A stretch of 64,000 nt of DNA from Streptomyces sp. A1277. Lineage in GTDB: Bacteria > Actinomycetota > Actinomycetes > Streptomycetales > Streptomycetaceae. The translations under genes and the position numbers were made by a program. The stretch spans positions 124,001 to 188,000 of the forward strand of contig NZ_SSBI01000005.1 of NCBI RefSeq assembly GCF_004795015.1, read 5' to 3'. The notes under the pieces were generated by a model that worked only from the letters and a program-made list of their open reading frames with translations, made no database searches and had not been told where the DNA came from. Shown piece after piece: positions 16,217 to 26,097 of the stretch. Position 1 is the stretch's first letter; each line of letters opens with the position of its first letter.

Positions 16217-17940
16217 TGCCCATCCTGCCGCGCAAGCAGTACACCGACATGTTCGGCCCGACGGTCGGCGACCGCTTCCACCTCGCCGACACCAACCTCG
16301 TCGTCGAGGTCGAGAAGGACTACAGCGAGGGCCTGTACGGCGATGAGGTCCTCTACGGCGGCGGCAAGACCATGCGCGACGGCATGGCGTCCGACCCGCA
16401 GGCCACCGCCGCCCAGGGCGCGCTCGACACCGTCATCACCAACGTGGTCGTCATCGACCCCATGGTGGGCGTCGTCAAGTGCGACATCGGCATCAAGAAC
16501 GGCTTCATCGTCGGCATCGGCAAGTCCGGCAACCCGCAGACGCAGAACAACGTCGACCCGGACCTGGTCATCGGACCCGGCACTGAGGCCATCGCCGGCG
16601 AGCACCTGATCGCCACCGCCGGCGCCATCGACACCCACGTCCACCTCATCGCCCCGCAACAGGCCGAACAGGCGCTGACCAACGGCATCACCACCCTCAT
16701 CGGCGGCGGCACCGGCCCCACGGACGGCTCCAACGGCACCACCTGCACCCCCGGCCCGTACAACATCAGCCTGCTCCTCCAGGCGGCGGAGACCCTGCCG
16801 GTGAACCTCGGCATCATGGGCAAGGGCAACGGCAGCCTGCCGGGGGCGCTCGAGGAGCAGATCGTCGCGGGCGCCTGCGCGCTCAAGGTGCACGAGGACT
16901 GGGGCTCCACCCCGGCCGTGATCGACAACGCGCTGAACGTCGCGGACGAGCACGACGTCCAGGTGGCCATCCACACCGACAGCCTGAACGAGGGCGGGTT
17001 CTTCGAGGACACCCGTTCCGCCATCGACGGCCGTGCCATCCACACCTTCCACAGCGAGGGCGCGGGCGGCGGCCACGCCCCCGACATCCTGCGGGTCACC
17101 GGCGAGCCGAACATCCTGCCGTCCTCGACCAACCCGACGCTGCCGTACACCAAGAACTCGGTGGACGAACTCCTCGACATGGTGATGGTCTGCCACCACC
17201 TCAGCCACGACATCCCCGAGGACGTCTCCTTCGCCGACAGCCGGGTCCGGGCCGAGACGATCGCCGCCGAGTCCGTGCTGCACGACCTCGGCGTCATCAG
17301 CATGTTCTCCTCCGACTCCCAGGCGATGGGCCGCATCGGCGAGTCCGTGACCCGGGCCTTCCAGACCGCGCACCACTGCAAGGACAAGCTGGGTGTGCTG
17401 GAGAGCGACTCGGAGCGCAACGACAACCAGCGGGTGCTGCGCTACCTCGCCAAGGTCACCATCAACCCCGCCATCGCCACGGGCATCTCCGACTACGTGG
17501 GCTCGATCGAGAAGGGCAAGCTCGCCGACATCGTGCTCTGGCCCATCCACTCCTTCGCCGCCAAGCCGAAGATGGTCATCAAGGGCGGCCTCGTCTCCTG
17601 GGCCCAGATGGGCGACCCCAACGCCTCGCTGCCGACCCCGCAGCCGGTCACCTACCGGCCGATGTTCGGGCAGTACGGCAAGGCGCTCCAGGCCACCCAC
17701 GCCACGTTCATGTCGCAGGCGGGCATCGCCGCGGGCGTGCCGGAGACGCTCGGCCTGGAACGCAAGGTCCTGCCCGTGCGCCGCACCCGCACCATCGGCA
17801 AGCACAACATGGTCCGCAACGACGTCCTGCCGGACGTCCAGGTCGACCCGGAGACGTTCAAGGTGACGCTCAACGGCAAGGTCGCCACCATCGACCCGGC
17901 CGAGACGCTGCCCCTCAACCACCTCTACTTCCTGGTCTAG
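16216..17940 (+). CDS. ureC: Urease alpha (catalytic) subunit
   Basis: The 574-residue protein has all catalytic parts of the nickel urease. His141 and His143 (THVHLI) and the carbamylated Lys224 (ALKVHEDWG) bind the two nickel ions with His253 ([10 protein letters not shown]), His279 ([10 protein letters not shown]) and Asp367 (SSDSQAMGR). The mobile flap has Cys326-His327 (MVCHHLS). It hydrolyses urea to ammonia and carbamate. Length fits the family (about 570). The loop [12 protein letters not shown] differs from the common GNPD form. Nickel loading should need UreD, UreF and UreG, all encoded downstream. The start overlaps ureB by one base. Confidence 0.97.
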   Translation: MPILPRKQYTDMFGPTVGDRFHLADTNLVVEVEKDYSEGLYGDEVLYGGGKTMRDGMASDPQATAAQGALDTVITNVVVIDPMVGVVKCDIGIKNGFIVGIGKSGNPQTQNNVDPDLVIGPGTEAIAGEHLIATAGAIDTHVHLIAPQQAEQALTNGITTLIGGGTGPTDGSNGTTCTPGPYNISLLLQAAETLPVNLGIMGKGNGSLPGALEEQIVAGACALKVHEDWGSTPAVIDNALNVADEHDVQVAIHTDSLNEGGFFEDTRSAIDGRAIHTFHSEGAGGGHAPDILRVTGEPNILPSSTNPTLPYTKNSVDELLDMVMVCHHLSHDIPEDVSFADSRVRAETIAAESVLHDLGVISMFSSDSQAMGRIGESVTRAFQTAHHCKDKLGVLESDSERNDNQRVLRYLAKVTINPAIATGISDYVGSIEKGKLADIVLWPIHSFAAKPKMVIKGGLVSWAQMGDPNASLPTPQPVTYRPMFGQYGKALQATHATFMSQAGIAAGVPETLGLERKVLPVRRTRTIGKHNMVRNDVLPDVQVDPETFKVTLNGKVATIDPAETLPLNHLYFLV

Positions 17941-17945
17941 GGCCG

Positions 17946-18692
17946 ATGTACCGCAAGGAAGGCGACATCGCGGGCGAACCCGGCCCGGCGGGGACCACGG
18001 CCGCCGTGGGCCTGGGACCGCTGCTGGTCAGCCTCCAGCTGACCGACTCCGCGTTCCCGAGCGGCTTCTACACGCTCTCGCACAGCCTGGAGGGCTTCGC
18101 CCAGGCGGGCGCCGTGGACGCCGCGAGCCTGCCGCTGCTGCTCAAGGACCTGCTGCTGCACGGCGTCGGTCCCGCCGACGCCACCGCGCTCGCCCTCGCC
18201 CACCGGGCGACCGCCGCGGGCGACGTGGAGGCCGTCGTCAGGATCGACGAGCACCTGTTCGCCACGAAGCTGGGCCGCGAGATGCGCCAGGCCGCCACGC
18301 GGACCGGGCGCCAGCTCCTGGACCTCGGCCACGAGGTCTTCGGCCGGCCGGAGATCGGCGACTACTTCGGCCGGGTCGTACGCCGTGAGGCCCCCGGCAC
18401 CCAGGCGGTGGCGGCCGGGGTCGTCTACGCGGCGACCGGCGTCCCGGTCCGCCAGGCCGTCGCCGCCGACCTGTTCGCGTTCTGCGTCAGCTTCGCGGGC
18501 GCCGCCCTGCGGCTGCGGCTGACCGACCACCGCACGGCGCAGACCCTGCTCAGGGGCGCGGCGCCGGTCATCGAGACGGCCGTCGACGCGGCGCTGCGCA
18601 GGGAACTGGACGACGTCGGCGCCACCGTCTTCGCCTCGGACGTCATGTCGGGCCGTCACGAACGCGCCGAGGCCCGGCTCTTCGCGAGCTGA
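17946..18692 (+). CDS. ureF: Urease accessory protein UreF
   Basis: The 248-residue all-helical protein shows the UreF core: LLVSLQLTDSAFPSGFYTLSHS near residue 27, the LEGFAQAGAV helix, and a C-terminal region with FASDVMSGRHERAEARLFAS that matches the conserved tail needed for UreG binding. UreF joins UreD and UreG on apo-urease and gates GTP-driven nickel delivery. It begins 5 bases after ureC and ends 30 bases before ureG. The N-terminal 22 residues are extra and poorly conserved in appearance, so a slightly later start is possible. Confidence 0.94.
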   Translation: MYRKEGDIAGEPGPAGTTAAVGLGPLLVSLQLTDSAFPSGFYTLSHSLEGFAQAGAVDAASLPLLLKDLLLHGVGPADATALALAHRATAAGDVEAVVRIDEHLFATKLGREMRQAATRTGRQLLDLGHEVFGRPEIGDYFGRVVRREAPGTQAVAAGVVYAATGVPVRQAVAADLFAFCVSFAGAALRLRLTDHRTAQTLLRGAAPVIETAVDAALRRELDDVGATVFASDVMSGRHERAEARLFAS

Positions 18693-18722
18693 ACCCACCC
18701 CCACCACTCACCAGGGAGCACC

Positions 18723-19343
18723 ATGGACGACAACGTACTGCGGGTCGGCATCGGCGGACCCGTCGGTTCCGGCAAGACCGCGCTCATCGAGGCGCTGGTG
18801 CCCGTACTGATCGAACGCGGCCACCGCCCCGCCGTCATCACCAACGACATCTACACCCAGGAGGACGCCCAGCACGTCCGTCGCACGCTGGCCGGCGTCC
18901 TCGAACCCGAGCGCGTCGTCGGCGTCGAGACGGGCGCCTGCCCGCACACCGCCGTGCGCGACGACCCCACGATGAACCTGGCGGCCGGCGCCGAGATGCT
19001 GGAGCGCTTCCCGGACACCGACACGCTGCTGTACGAGTCCGGCGGCGACAACCTCACCCTGACGTTCAGCCCGGCCCTGGTCGACCTGTTCCTCTTCGTG
19101 CTGGACACCGCCGAGGGCGAGAAGATGCCCCGCAAGCGCGGCCCCGGCATCACCGACTCCGACCTCCTGGTCATCAACAAGATCGACATCGCGCAGTACG
19201 TGCGCACGGACATCGGCGTCATGGAGTCCGACGCCCACCGGGTCCGCGGGGATGGCCCCGTCGTCCTCACCGACTGCCTGACCGGCGTCGGCATCGACGA
19301 GATCGCCGGCTACCTCGAATCGCGCCGCAAGGTGCTGATCTGA
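18723..19343 (+). CDS. ureG: Urease accessory GTPase UreG
   Basis: A 206-residue SIMIBI-class GTPase. The P loop is GIGGPVGSGKTALIEALV, the metal-binding CPH motif is GACPHTAVRDD, the switch region has LLYESGGDNL, and the guanine motif is VINKIDIA. UreG dimerises with nickel at its CPH motif and passes it to urease after GTP hydrolysis. The His-rich N-terminal tail seen in some UreG proteins is missing, so extra nickel binding in this operon rests with the His-rich protein at 14886. AGGGAG lies 7 bases before the ATG. Confidence 0.96.
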   Translation: MDDNVLRVGIGGPVGSGKTALIEALVPVLIERGHRPAVITNDIYTQEDAQHVRRTLAGVLEPERVVGVETGACPHTAVRDDPTMNLAAGAEMLERFPDTDTLLYESGGDNLTLTFSPALVDLFLFVLDTAEGEKMPRKRGPGITDSDLLVINKIDIAQYVRTDIGVMESDAHRVRGDGPVVLTDCLTGVGIDEIAGYLESRRKVLI

Positions 19344-19344
19344 C

Positions 19345-20304
19345 ATGCCGCTCGCCCCGCAACGGCCGAAGGCAGGCCGGCTCGCCGAGGAGTACTACAC
19401 CGCCGTCCGCGTCCCCCCGGACGTGGCGGCCCTCGCCTCCGTCCCGGACACGCTGGCGCCCGGCTCGCCGGCCAAGGTCGGCATCCTCGACCTCGACTTC
19501 GCCGTACGGGGCGAGCGCACCGAACTCGTCGGGCGCTACCAGAAGACCCCGCTGCAGATCATGCGGCCGCTGTGGATCGACCCCGCGATGCCCGGCATGG
19601 CCTACGTCTATCTGATGGCGACCGGCGGCGGCATCGCCCAGGCCGACCGCTACCGCATGGACTTCCGCTGCGGCCCGGACACCCAGGTCCACCTGACCAC
19701 CCAGGCCGCCACCAAGGTCTTCAAGATGGAGCACGACTACGCGAGCCAGCGGGTGCACCTGACGGCCGAGGCCGGCAGCTACGTCGAGTACCTGCCCGAC
19801 CCGATGATCCCGTTCGAGGACGCGCGCTTCTACCAGCGCACCGAGGTCACCGTCGCACCCGGCGCCACGGTCCTCGTCGGCGACACCCTCACCGCGGGCC
19901 GGCTCGCCCGGGGCGAGCGCCACGCCTACCGGACGCTCGCCACCGACCTGCGCGTCAGCAGGCCCGACGGCACCCTCCTCGCCGTCGACACCCTGCGCCT
20001 GGCCCCCGGAAGGACGGGCCACGGTGTGCTCGGGCCCGGGGTGTTCGCCGGGCACGACCACGTCGCCTCGCTCTTCGCCGTGACCGACCGCGTCCCGGCC
20101 ACCGGCCTCGCCGACACCCTGCACGAGGCGCTCGCCCCACTCGGCGTCCTGTACGGGGTGAGCGTGCTGCCCCGGGACTGCGGCGCCTGGGTGCGGCTGC
20201 TCGACGACAGCCCGATCCGGGTCGCCGCCGCGCACCGGGCCGCCTGGCACGCCGTACGCCGGCTGCTCACCGGCCACCCGCCGCCGGACCTGCGCAAACC
20301 GTAG
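19345..20304 (+). CDS. ureD: Urease accessory protein UreD
   Basis: The 319-residue beta-rich protein has UreD hallmarks: GILDLDFAVRGERTELVGRY, PLQIMRPLWIDP, the conserved GGGIAQADRYRMDFRCGPD and THLTTQAATKVF-like segment TTQAATKVFKMEHDYA, and YLPDPMIPFEDARFYQRT. UreD binds UreC and provides the tunnel through which nickel passes from UreG. It begins one base after the ureG stop. With this gene the operon has every standard maturation factor except UreE. Confidence 0.93.
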   Translation: MPLAPQRPKAGRLAEEYYTAVRVPPDVAALASVPDTLAPGSPAKVGILDLDFAVRGERTELVGRYQKTPLQIMRPLWIDPAMPGMAYVYLMATGGGIAQADRYRMDFRCGPDTQVHLTTQAATKVFKMEHDYASQRVHLTAEAGSYVEYLPDPMIPFEDARFYQRTEVTVAPGATVLVGDTLTAGRLARGERHAYRTLATDLRVSRPDGTLLAVDTLRLAPGRTGHGVLGPGVFAGHDHVASLFAVTDRVPATGLADTLHEALAPLGVLYGVSVLPRDCGAWVRLLDDSPIRVAAAHRAAWHAVRRLLTGHPPPDLRKP

Positions 20305-20340
20305 CCCCCCGCCCCCCCACCCCCACACGAGGGACCGCCG

Positions 20341-21690
20341 ATGATCACCGCTCCCGCGCCCATGCCGGCCGCGTACGACTCCGGGGACACCGCCTGGCTG
20401 CTCGCCGCCACCGCCATGGTCCTGCTCATGACGCCCGGACTCGCGTTCTTCTACGGCGGCATGGTGCGCACCCGGCACGTGCTCATGATGATCAAGATGA
20501 GCTTCGCCGCCCTGGCCTTCGGCACCCTCGTCTGGTGGGTCATCGGATACACCCTGGCGTTCGGGCCCGACGTGGGAGGTGCCGGGCTGATCGGGAACCT
20601 CGACCACGTGTTCATGAAGGGCATCCAGCTGAACACGCTGAGCGGTGCCATCCCCACGTACATCTACAGCACCTTCCAGATGGGCTTCGCCATCATCACC
20701 GTGGCGCTGATCAGCGGCTCGATCGCCGACCGTGCCACGATGAGAGGTTGGCTCGTCTTCGTCGTGCTGTGGCTGCTGATCGTCTACATTCCCGCCGCGC
20801 ACTGGGTGTTCGACAAGGACGGCTGGATCGTGAAGCACCTCGGCGCCCTCGACTTCGCCGGCGGCCTGCCGGTGGAGCTCAACTCCGGGGTCGCCGGGCT
20901 CGCCGTCGCCCTGGTGCTGCGCGCACCGCGCGACTTCGCCCGCCGTGAGGAGCGCCCCAACAACATCCCGCTCGTGGTCGTCGGCGTCGGGCTCCTGTGG
21001 TTCGGCTGGTTCGGCTTCAACTCCGGCTCCGCGCTCACCGACCAGGGCACGGCCGCCGCCGCCTTCATCAACACCCAGCTCGGGGCCGCGGGCGCCATGG
21101 TGACCTGGCCGCTGGTGGAGAAGTGGCGCACCGGACGGGTCACCACCATGGGCGTCGTCTCGTCCGCCGTCGCCGGCATGGTCGCCATCACCCCGGCGTG
21201 CGGCGAGATCAACACGCTCGGCGCGGTGATCACCGGCCTCGTCGTCGGCGCGGTGAGCGCCTTCGCGATCACGCTGAAGTTCCGCTTCAACGTGGACGAC
21301 ACGCTCGACGTGGTGGGTGTGCACGGGGTCGGCGGTCTGATCGGCCTGATCATGGTCGGGCTCTTCGCCACCGCGCGCGTCAGCGGCAAGGAGGGCCTTT
21401 TCTACGGCGGCGGCTGGGGCCTGCTCGGCAAGCAGCTCGTCGCCATCGTCTCCATGATCGCCTTCTCGTTCATCCTCACCTGGATCATCGCCAAGGCCGT
21501 CGACGTGACCGTCGGCTTCCGGGCGAAGGAGGAGTACGGCAACGTCCCGGGCGAGGAGGTGGAGCGGGCGTACGACTTCCAGACCGCCGAGCGTCTGGGC
21601 GCACTGGTCTCCGGCAAGCGGGTGGAGAGCGACGACGAACTGGTCAAGCAGATCACCCGGCTGCTGCGCGCCCGCGAGAACGACAACTAG
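20341..21690 (+). CDS. amt: Ammonium transporter (Amt/Mep family)
   Basis: A 449-residue membrane protein with 11 helices and the Amt signature regions TPGLAFFYGGMVRTRHVLMM, WFGWFGFNSGSAL and VVGVHGVGGLIGLIMVG. The second pore His is kept (His328), but the first pore His is Glu179 in the segment DFAGGLPVELNSGVAG, as in yeast Mep1/Mep3. This may change ion selectivity or transport mode. The C-terminal tail is acidic-basic (ERLGALVSGKRVESDDELV). It lies at the end of the urease operon, 36 bases after ureD, and probably recaptures or moves ammonium made by urease. A strong hairpin follows it. No glnK-type gene is next to it. Confidence 0.94.
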   Translation: MITAPAPMPAAYDSGDTAWLLAATAMVLLMTPGLAFFYGGMVRTRHVLMMIKMSFAALAFGTLVWWVIGYTLAFGPDVGGAGLIGNLDHVFMKGIQLNTLSGAIPTYIYSTFQMGFAIITVALISGSIADRATMRGWLVFVVLWLLIVYIPAAHWVFDKDGWIVKHLGALDFAGGLPVELNSGVAGLAVALVLRAPRDFARREERPNNIPLVVVGVGLLWFGWFGFNSGSALTDQGTAAAAFINTQLGAAGAMVTWPLVEKWRTGRVTTMGVVSSAVAGMVAITPACGEINTLGAVITGLVVGAVSAFAITLKFRFNVDDTLDVVGVHGVGGLIGLIMVGLFATARVSGKEGLFYGGGWGLLGKQLVAIVSMIAFSFILTWIIAKAVDVTVGFRAKEEYGNVPGEEVERAYDFQTAERLGALVSGKRVESDDELVKQITRLLRARENDN

Positions 21691-21693
21691 GTT

Positions 21694-21737
21694 CTGCCCG
21701 GCGGACCTTCCCGGGCCCGGGAAGGTCCGCCGGGCAG
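21694..21737. terminator. Hairpin terminator, 44-base perfect palindrome
   Basis: The 44 bases form a perfect inverted repeat right after the amt stop, before the convergent LMF-family gene. The innermost bases act as the loop. No T run is present. Confidence 0.85.
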
Positions 21738-21748
21738 GGCACCAGCCG

Positions 21749-23152
21749 CTACCTCCTGGTCGGCCGCAGGAAGTCGCGCACGAACGTGCGGTGCCACCAG
21801 CAGCCGGTGGCCCGCAGCTCGTGCCAGGTGGTGAACCGGTAGCGGAAGACCCTGGCCCGCACCTGGGCCGGCGGGGCGCCGGGGAACGGGTTGTGCCGCA
21901 GCAGTCGCAGCGTGTCCCGGTCGTTCTCCAGCAGCCGCTCCACGAACGGGCCGAACCAGGCACGGGCGTACGCGGGCGACAGCGCCGCGAACCACATCAT
22001 CCAGTCCAGCCGCAGATGGTACGGGGCGAACTGGCGCGGCAGCCGCCGCGGATCGCCCGGCTTGCCCCAAAAGCCGTACTCCTTCCACACCGTGCCCGGG
22101 TGCACCATCGCGTCATCGGTGCCCTCGACCACCACCTCCAGCCGGACCCGGCTGACGCTGCCGAACGCGCCGTACGTGTTGACCAGGCGCAACGGGTCGA
22201 AGGAGCGGTTCATCACCTGACGGCGGGAGACCAGATTGCGGGCCGGGCGGTAGCTGAGGGCCAGGACCAGGGCGGTCACGGCGATCACCACCACCTCGTA
22301 CCAGAGCGGCGCACCCCGCTGGGCGGGCGGTTCGGACAGCGGCGACCAGTCGATGACCGGCAGGGCGAGCGTGATGGTCAGCCAGTTCAGCCAGGCGAAG
22401 TTCCCCGAGAGCACCAGCCACAACTGCGTGACGATCATCAGGCCCGCCGCCACGCTCGCCACCGGCTGCGGGGTGAGGAGCAGGACCGGGACGAGCAGCT
22501 GCGTCACATGGTTGGCCGCCGCCTCCATACGGTGCACGGGCCGGGGGAGACGGTGGAAGAACCAGCTCAGGGGCCCGGGCATCGGCTGGGTCTCGTGATG
22601 GAAGTCCAGGCACGTCAGCTTCCGCCAGCAGGCGTCACCGCGCCACTTGATGAGCCCGGCGCCGAACTCCAGCCGGAAGAGCAGCCACCGCAGCAGCCAC
22701 AGCACGAGCACCGGTGGCGCCGTGCCCGCGTTGCCCAGGAAGACGGCGAGGAAGCCCGTCTCCAGGAGCAGCGACTCCCAGCCGAAGCCGTACCAGACAC
22801 CGCCGACCTGCACGATCGACAGATACAGCAGCCACGGCAGGGCCCACAGCGCCATCGCCGCCCCCAGCGGCACCCGGTTGTCCACGCCCGCGACGAGCGC
22901 GACGGCGAGGGCGCAGCCCGTCCAGGCGACCGCGGTGAAGGAGCGGTCGGAGTAGTGGAGGCGGAAGAGGCCCGGGGCGGTGCGCCAGGTCGTGCGCCGC
23001 AGGACGCCGGGGGCGGGCAGCATGCCGCGCTCGCCGATCAGCGCCCGGAACTGGAGCGCGGCGGTGAGGAAGGCGGCCAGGTAGATGACGGCAAGGGCCT
23101 TCTGGAAGACCAGCCGGCCCAGCCAGTAACCGTCTGCGGTGAACCACTCCAT
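21749..23152 (-). CDS. Lipase maturation factor (LMF) family membrane protein
   Basis: The 467-residue protein has about eight hydrophobic helices in the first 330 residues, beginning LGRLVFQKALAVIYLAAFLT, then a soluble C-terminal part. Family features include WESLLLETGFLAVFLGN, the loop FRLEFGAGLIKWRGDACWR, the LDFHHETQPMPGPLSWFFH segment, and the C-terminal block EYGFWGKPGDPRRLPRQFAPY followed by RLDWMMWFAALSP. In vertebrates LMF1 matures lipases in the ER; the bacterial role is unknown. It may assist an exported enzyme, but no lipase is adjacent. It ends next to the convergent amt terminator and is divergent from the DUF6777 gene. Confidence 0.88.
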   Translation of the reverse strand: MEWFTADGYWLGRLVFQKALAVIYLAAFLTAALQFRALIGERGMLPAPGVLRRTTWRTAPGLFRLHYSDRSFTAVAWTGCALAVALVAGVDNRVPLGAAMALWALPWLLYLSIVQVGGVWYGFGWESLLLETGFLAVFLGNAGTAPPVLVLWLLRWLLFRLEFGAGLIKWRGDACWRKLTCLDFHHETQPMPGPLSWFFHRLPRPVHRMEAAANHVTQLLVPVLLLTPQPVASVAAGLMIVTQLWLVLSGNFAWLNWLTITLALPVIDWSPLSEPPAQRGAPLWYEVVVIAVTALVLALSYRPARNLVSRRQVMNRSFDPLRLVNTYGAFGSVSRVRLEVVVEGTDDAMVHPGTVWKEYGFWGKPGDPRRLPRQFAPYHLRLDWMMWFAALSPAYARAWFGPFVERLLENDRDTLRLLRHNPFPGAPPAQVRARVFRYRFTTWHELRATGCWWHRTFVRDFLRPTRR

Positions 23153-23287
23153 CGCTACCAGTATCGGCCCGCGGCCCCCTGGGCGCGGGACGTGCCCGGA
23201 GCGCCGTCCGTTTGCGGCGGAACGGGAAGTGCGGCAGACATGAGGGGAGCGAACCGGGAGACCGGTGACCAGGCAGGAGACCCCTTC

Positions 23288-24457
23288 GTGCACCCACGCA
23301 TACGTCTGCGACGCACCGTGTCCGCCCTCCTCCCCGTCGGCCTCCTCCTCGCCGCGGGCTGCGCCCCGGACGCCTCCCCGCCCGCCGGGACGGCCGACGA
23401 CGACGTCCTCCTCCAGCCGGCCGCCGATCCCGGACCGTCCCCGTTCACCGGTTCCACGGCGAGCGAGCCCGGCGCGGCGCCGGGTACACGCTCCGGTGAC
23501 CGCTCCACGTCGGCCCCCGGCGACGGGAAGCCGCTCACGCGCACCGGATCGACGCCCGGCCTCTACGGTGGAACGCGCGCCGTCCCGTCCTGCGACGTCG
23601 AGACCCAGATCCGCATGCTTGCCGCCGACCCGGCCAGGGAAGAGGCATTCGCGCGCACCGTCTCGGTCGCCCCCGGCCAGGTCCCCGCCTTCCTGCGGGC
23701 CCTGACCCCCGTCCTGCTGCGCGCCGACACGCTGGTCACCGCGCACGGCTTCCGCGCGGGCTCCGTCACGGCGTTCCAGTCCGTGCTCCAGGCGGGCACC
23801 GCGGTCATGGTCGACGGCCGCGGCGTCCCGCGCGTCCGCTGCGCCTGCGGCAACCCCCTGGACCCGCCGGCCCGGGGGGCGGGGGCCACGGCCGGCAAGG
23901 GCGAGCGGTGGGAGGGGTTCGACCCGGCGCGGACCGTCGTGATCGAGCCCGCGGCCCGGCCAGTCCCCGAGCTGGTGATCGTGGATGAGCAGCATCAGGC
24001 GTGGATCGCGCGGCCCTCGGGCGACGAGGGCGCCGGGGACCGCGCCCCCGCGGTGCCGCCGCCCTACGGCCCCGGCACCGACATCACAGGGCCGCTCCCC
24101 GAGGCGCCGCCGACCGGTACCGAGGAGCCGCGGGCACCGAAGAAGTCCGCGCGGCCCGAGAAGCCGGCGGAACCGACACCGTCGCGCCCCCTGCCGCCCG
24201 GGGACTGCCCGACGCCCGCCCTGCCGACGCCGCCCGGCGAGCCGGCGGGCGGCGTCGGCGTACCCGCCCGGTCGCCCGGGGAGACGCGCTGCCCGACGCC
24301 CACCGGCGTGCCCTCCGACAGCCCCACGGACGGGTACCCGGACGAGTCGTCCGAGCCGGAGCCCGACGACCCGCCGCAGGACGTGGTGCCGCCCATGACC
24401 GATGAACCGCAGACGTCCATCAAGCTGCCCCGGAACGACCGGCCGGCGGCCCGGTGA
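23288..24457 (+). CDS. DUF6777-type secreted lipoprotein
   Basis: The 389-residue protein starts with a lipoprotein signal (LLPVGLLLAAGC, lipobox LAAGC, lipid on the Cys near residue 24). After a disordered Pro/Ser/Gly segment comes a compact domain at about 80-210 with YGGTRAVPSCDVE, FLRALTPVLLRADTLVTAHGF, and VLQAGTAVMVDGRGVPRVRC ending in CGNPL, which I recognise as the actinobacterial DUF6777 domain. The last 150 residues are Pro/Glu-rich and low in complexity, as in cell-wall-spanning tails. Function is unknown; other family members are fused to sensor-like domains. GTG at 23288 has AGGAGA 7 bases upstream. It is divergent from the LMF-family gene. Confidence 0.8.
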   Translation: MHPRIRLRRTVSALLPVGLLLAAGCAPDASPPAGTADDDVLLQPAADPGPSPFTGSTASEPGAAPGTRSGDRSTSAPGDGKPLTRTGSTPGLYGGTRAVPSCDVETQIRMLAADPAREEAFARTVSVAPGQVPAFLRALTPVLLRADTLVTAHGFRAGSVTAFQSVLQAGTAVMVDGRGVPRVRCACGNPLDPPARGAGATAGKGERWEGFDPARTVVIEPAARPVPELVIVDEQHQAWIARPSGDEGAGDRAPAVPPPYGPGTDITGPLPEAPPTGTEEPRAPKKSARPEKPAEPTPSRPLPPGDCPTPALPTPPGEPAGGVGVPARSPGETRCPTPTGVPSDSPTDGYPDESSEPEPDDPPQDVVPPMTDEPQTSIKLPRNDRPAAR

Positions 24458-24472
24458 GGGGGCGCGGCCGGC

Positions 24473-25906
24473 TCACTCCTCGGTCGGCAGCCAGTTCCCG
24501 TGGAGGCCCAGCGGGACCCGCACCGGAATGCGCACCCGGGCCACCGGGCCCGACGCCGGGTCCTCGGACGGAATGACGAGCAGCCAACTGCTCGCGTCGG
24601 TGCGGTCGGTGGCATAGGTCATCCAGTAGCCGGCCTCGCCGGGGCCGGTGCCCGGAACGGGAGCGAAGACCGGCTCGCCCACCGACAGGTTTCCGGCCCG
24701 CCACGCGACATGCGGGCCCGAGGGGTCGCCGCCGTCGTACCAGCGCAGTTCGTCGAACTCGCCCGGCAGCAGATCCGGGTTGCCCGAGTCCGAGGCCACG
24801 GCCAGCTGGCGGTGGCGCCGGCCGATCAGGCGGTCGTCGGTGCGGGGGAGCTCCATCCGGGCGTCGTCCAGGACGGTGCGGCGCATGCTGCCCGCATCGG
24901 GGTCGATGACCGCGCGCACCAGGCCCGCTCGGTTGGGTCGTCCGGCCTCGTCGGGAGTGCCCATGGCCAGGCGCGTCCACTGCACGTAGTCGAGCACCAC
25001 GTCTCCGCCGTCCGGTTCGGTGTCGAACGCGTTGACCGTGTGCCACAGCCAGAAGGCGTCGTCGGCCGCCCAGCGCACCGGGCCGCCGTCGCGGGGGACC
25101 AGGGCGACGCGGGTGCCGCGTTCGGGACGCCAGTCGATCATGGAGCCGCCGTTCATCGCCGCGTCGATGTCGAAGAACACGGGCGCCAGCACGATCACCA
25201 GGAAGCGCGGTGTGAGCGCCATGTCGTGGATCATCATCGGCTCGTCCACCCCGTCGATCGTGGTGGGACCGCGCACCACGTCGCCGAAGGGGCCGATCGC
25301 GGACCAGGTGAGGTAGGGCGCTTCGAGGCCGTAGCAGAAGACGAGCATCTCGCCGGTGACCGGGTCGATCTTGGGGTGCGCGGTGATCCCGGCCGGCAGC
25401 GCCCCGCCGAACGTCTCCTTCCCGACGGTCCCCAGCTCCGGCGTCATCAGGAACGGGCAGTCGGACTCGGCGAGCGCCAGCAGCCGTCCCGCGTGGCGCA
25501 CCACGTTGATGTCGGGCATGTCCCGGAAGGTGTTGGCCAACTCCGGCTCGACGTCCGGCGCCTGCGGCAGGATCATCGACTCGATCCCGCCCCACAGCGC
25601 CCGCCCGGCCCGCTCCTCGGCGACCACGGCGGGGGTCCGCACGAACCGGTTGCGGTAGCGGGCGCGGCCGCCGGAGATCCACACCCCGTGCAGCATGCCG
25701 TCCCCGTCGATGGGGTAGAGGTACGAACCGATCGGTGTGAAGCGGGGGTTGGGCCCGTTGCGCAGGAACACCCCGTCCAGCTCGTCGGGCAGAGCGCCCG
25801 TGACGTGGAGATCCGCCTCGTCCACCTCCTCGGTGACCGGGGCGAAGCGGCCGGAGAGATGGACGACACGGCTCGGGTCGAAGGGGTGTGCGGTATGTGC
25901 GGCCAT
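24473..25906 (-). CDS. Carotenoid oxygenase family protein
   Basis: The 477-residue protein has the seven-bladed fold features of carotenoid cleavage oxygenases. The N-terminal signature GALPDELDGVFLRNGPNPRF leads to YPIDGDGMLHGVWI. Four iron-binding His are visible in ITAHPKIDP, MMIHDMALT, WLWHTVNAF and the near-C-terminal GLHGNWLP. These enzymes use Fe(II) and oxygen to split carotenoids, apocarotenoids or stilbenes. No carotenoid biosynthesis gene is nearby, so the substrate is open; lignostilbene-type activity is also possible. GAGGGAGG stands 5 bases before the ATG at 25906. It converges with the DUF6777 gene. Confidence 0.94.
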   Translation of the reverse strand: MAAHTAHPFDPSRVVHLSGRFAPVTEEVDEADLHVTGALPDELDGVFLRNGPNPRFTPIGSYLYPIDGDGMLHGVWISGGRARYRNRFVRTPAVVAEERAGRALWGGIESMILPQAPDVEPELANTFRDMPDINVVRHAGRLLALAESDCPFLMTPELGTVGKETFGGALPAGITAHPKIDPVTGEMLVFCYGLEAPYLTWSAIGPFGDVVRGPTTIDGVDEPMMIHDMALTPRFLVIVLAPVFFDIDAAMNGGSMIDWRPERGTRVALVPRDGGPVRWAADDAFWLWHTVNAFDTEPDGGDVVLDYVQWTRLAMGTPDEAGRPNRAGLVRAVIDPDAGSMRRTVLDDARMELPRTDDRLIGRRHRQLAVASDSGNPDLLPGEFDELRWYDGGDPSGPHVAWRAGNLSVGEPVFAPVPGTGPGEAGYWMTYATDRTDASSWLLVIPSEDPASGPVARVRIPVRVPLGLHGNWLPTEE

Positions 25907-26097
25907 GGCGGCCTCCCTCGCCGGGGCGGTGCGCACCCGGATGCGGGCCGGGCTGACCCTTCATTCAATCTCCGGCCCCGGCCCGTCGCAACGCGGAACG
26001 GATGTCGTCCGCACGGGATGCGGCGGTCTTCCCGAGGGCCCACCATGGAAGGCGCGGCAGGTCGCCGTGCCGGGCCCACGCCCTTCGGAGGTGTCCG

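Noticed and set aside
16084..17922. Long open frame antisense to ureC
   Set aside because: It is a GC-content shadow (Val/Gly/Asp/Arg-rich, no motifs) of a certain urease gene.
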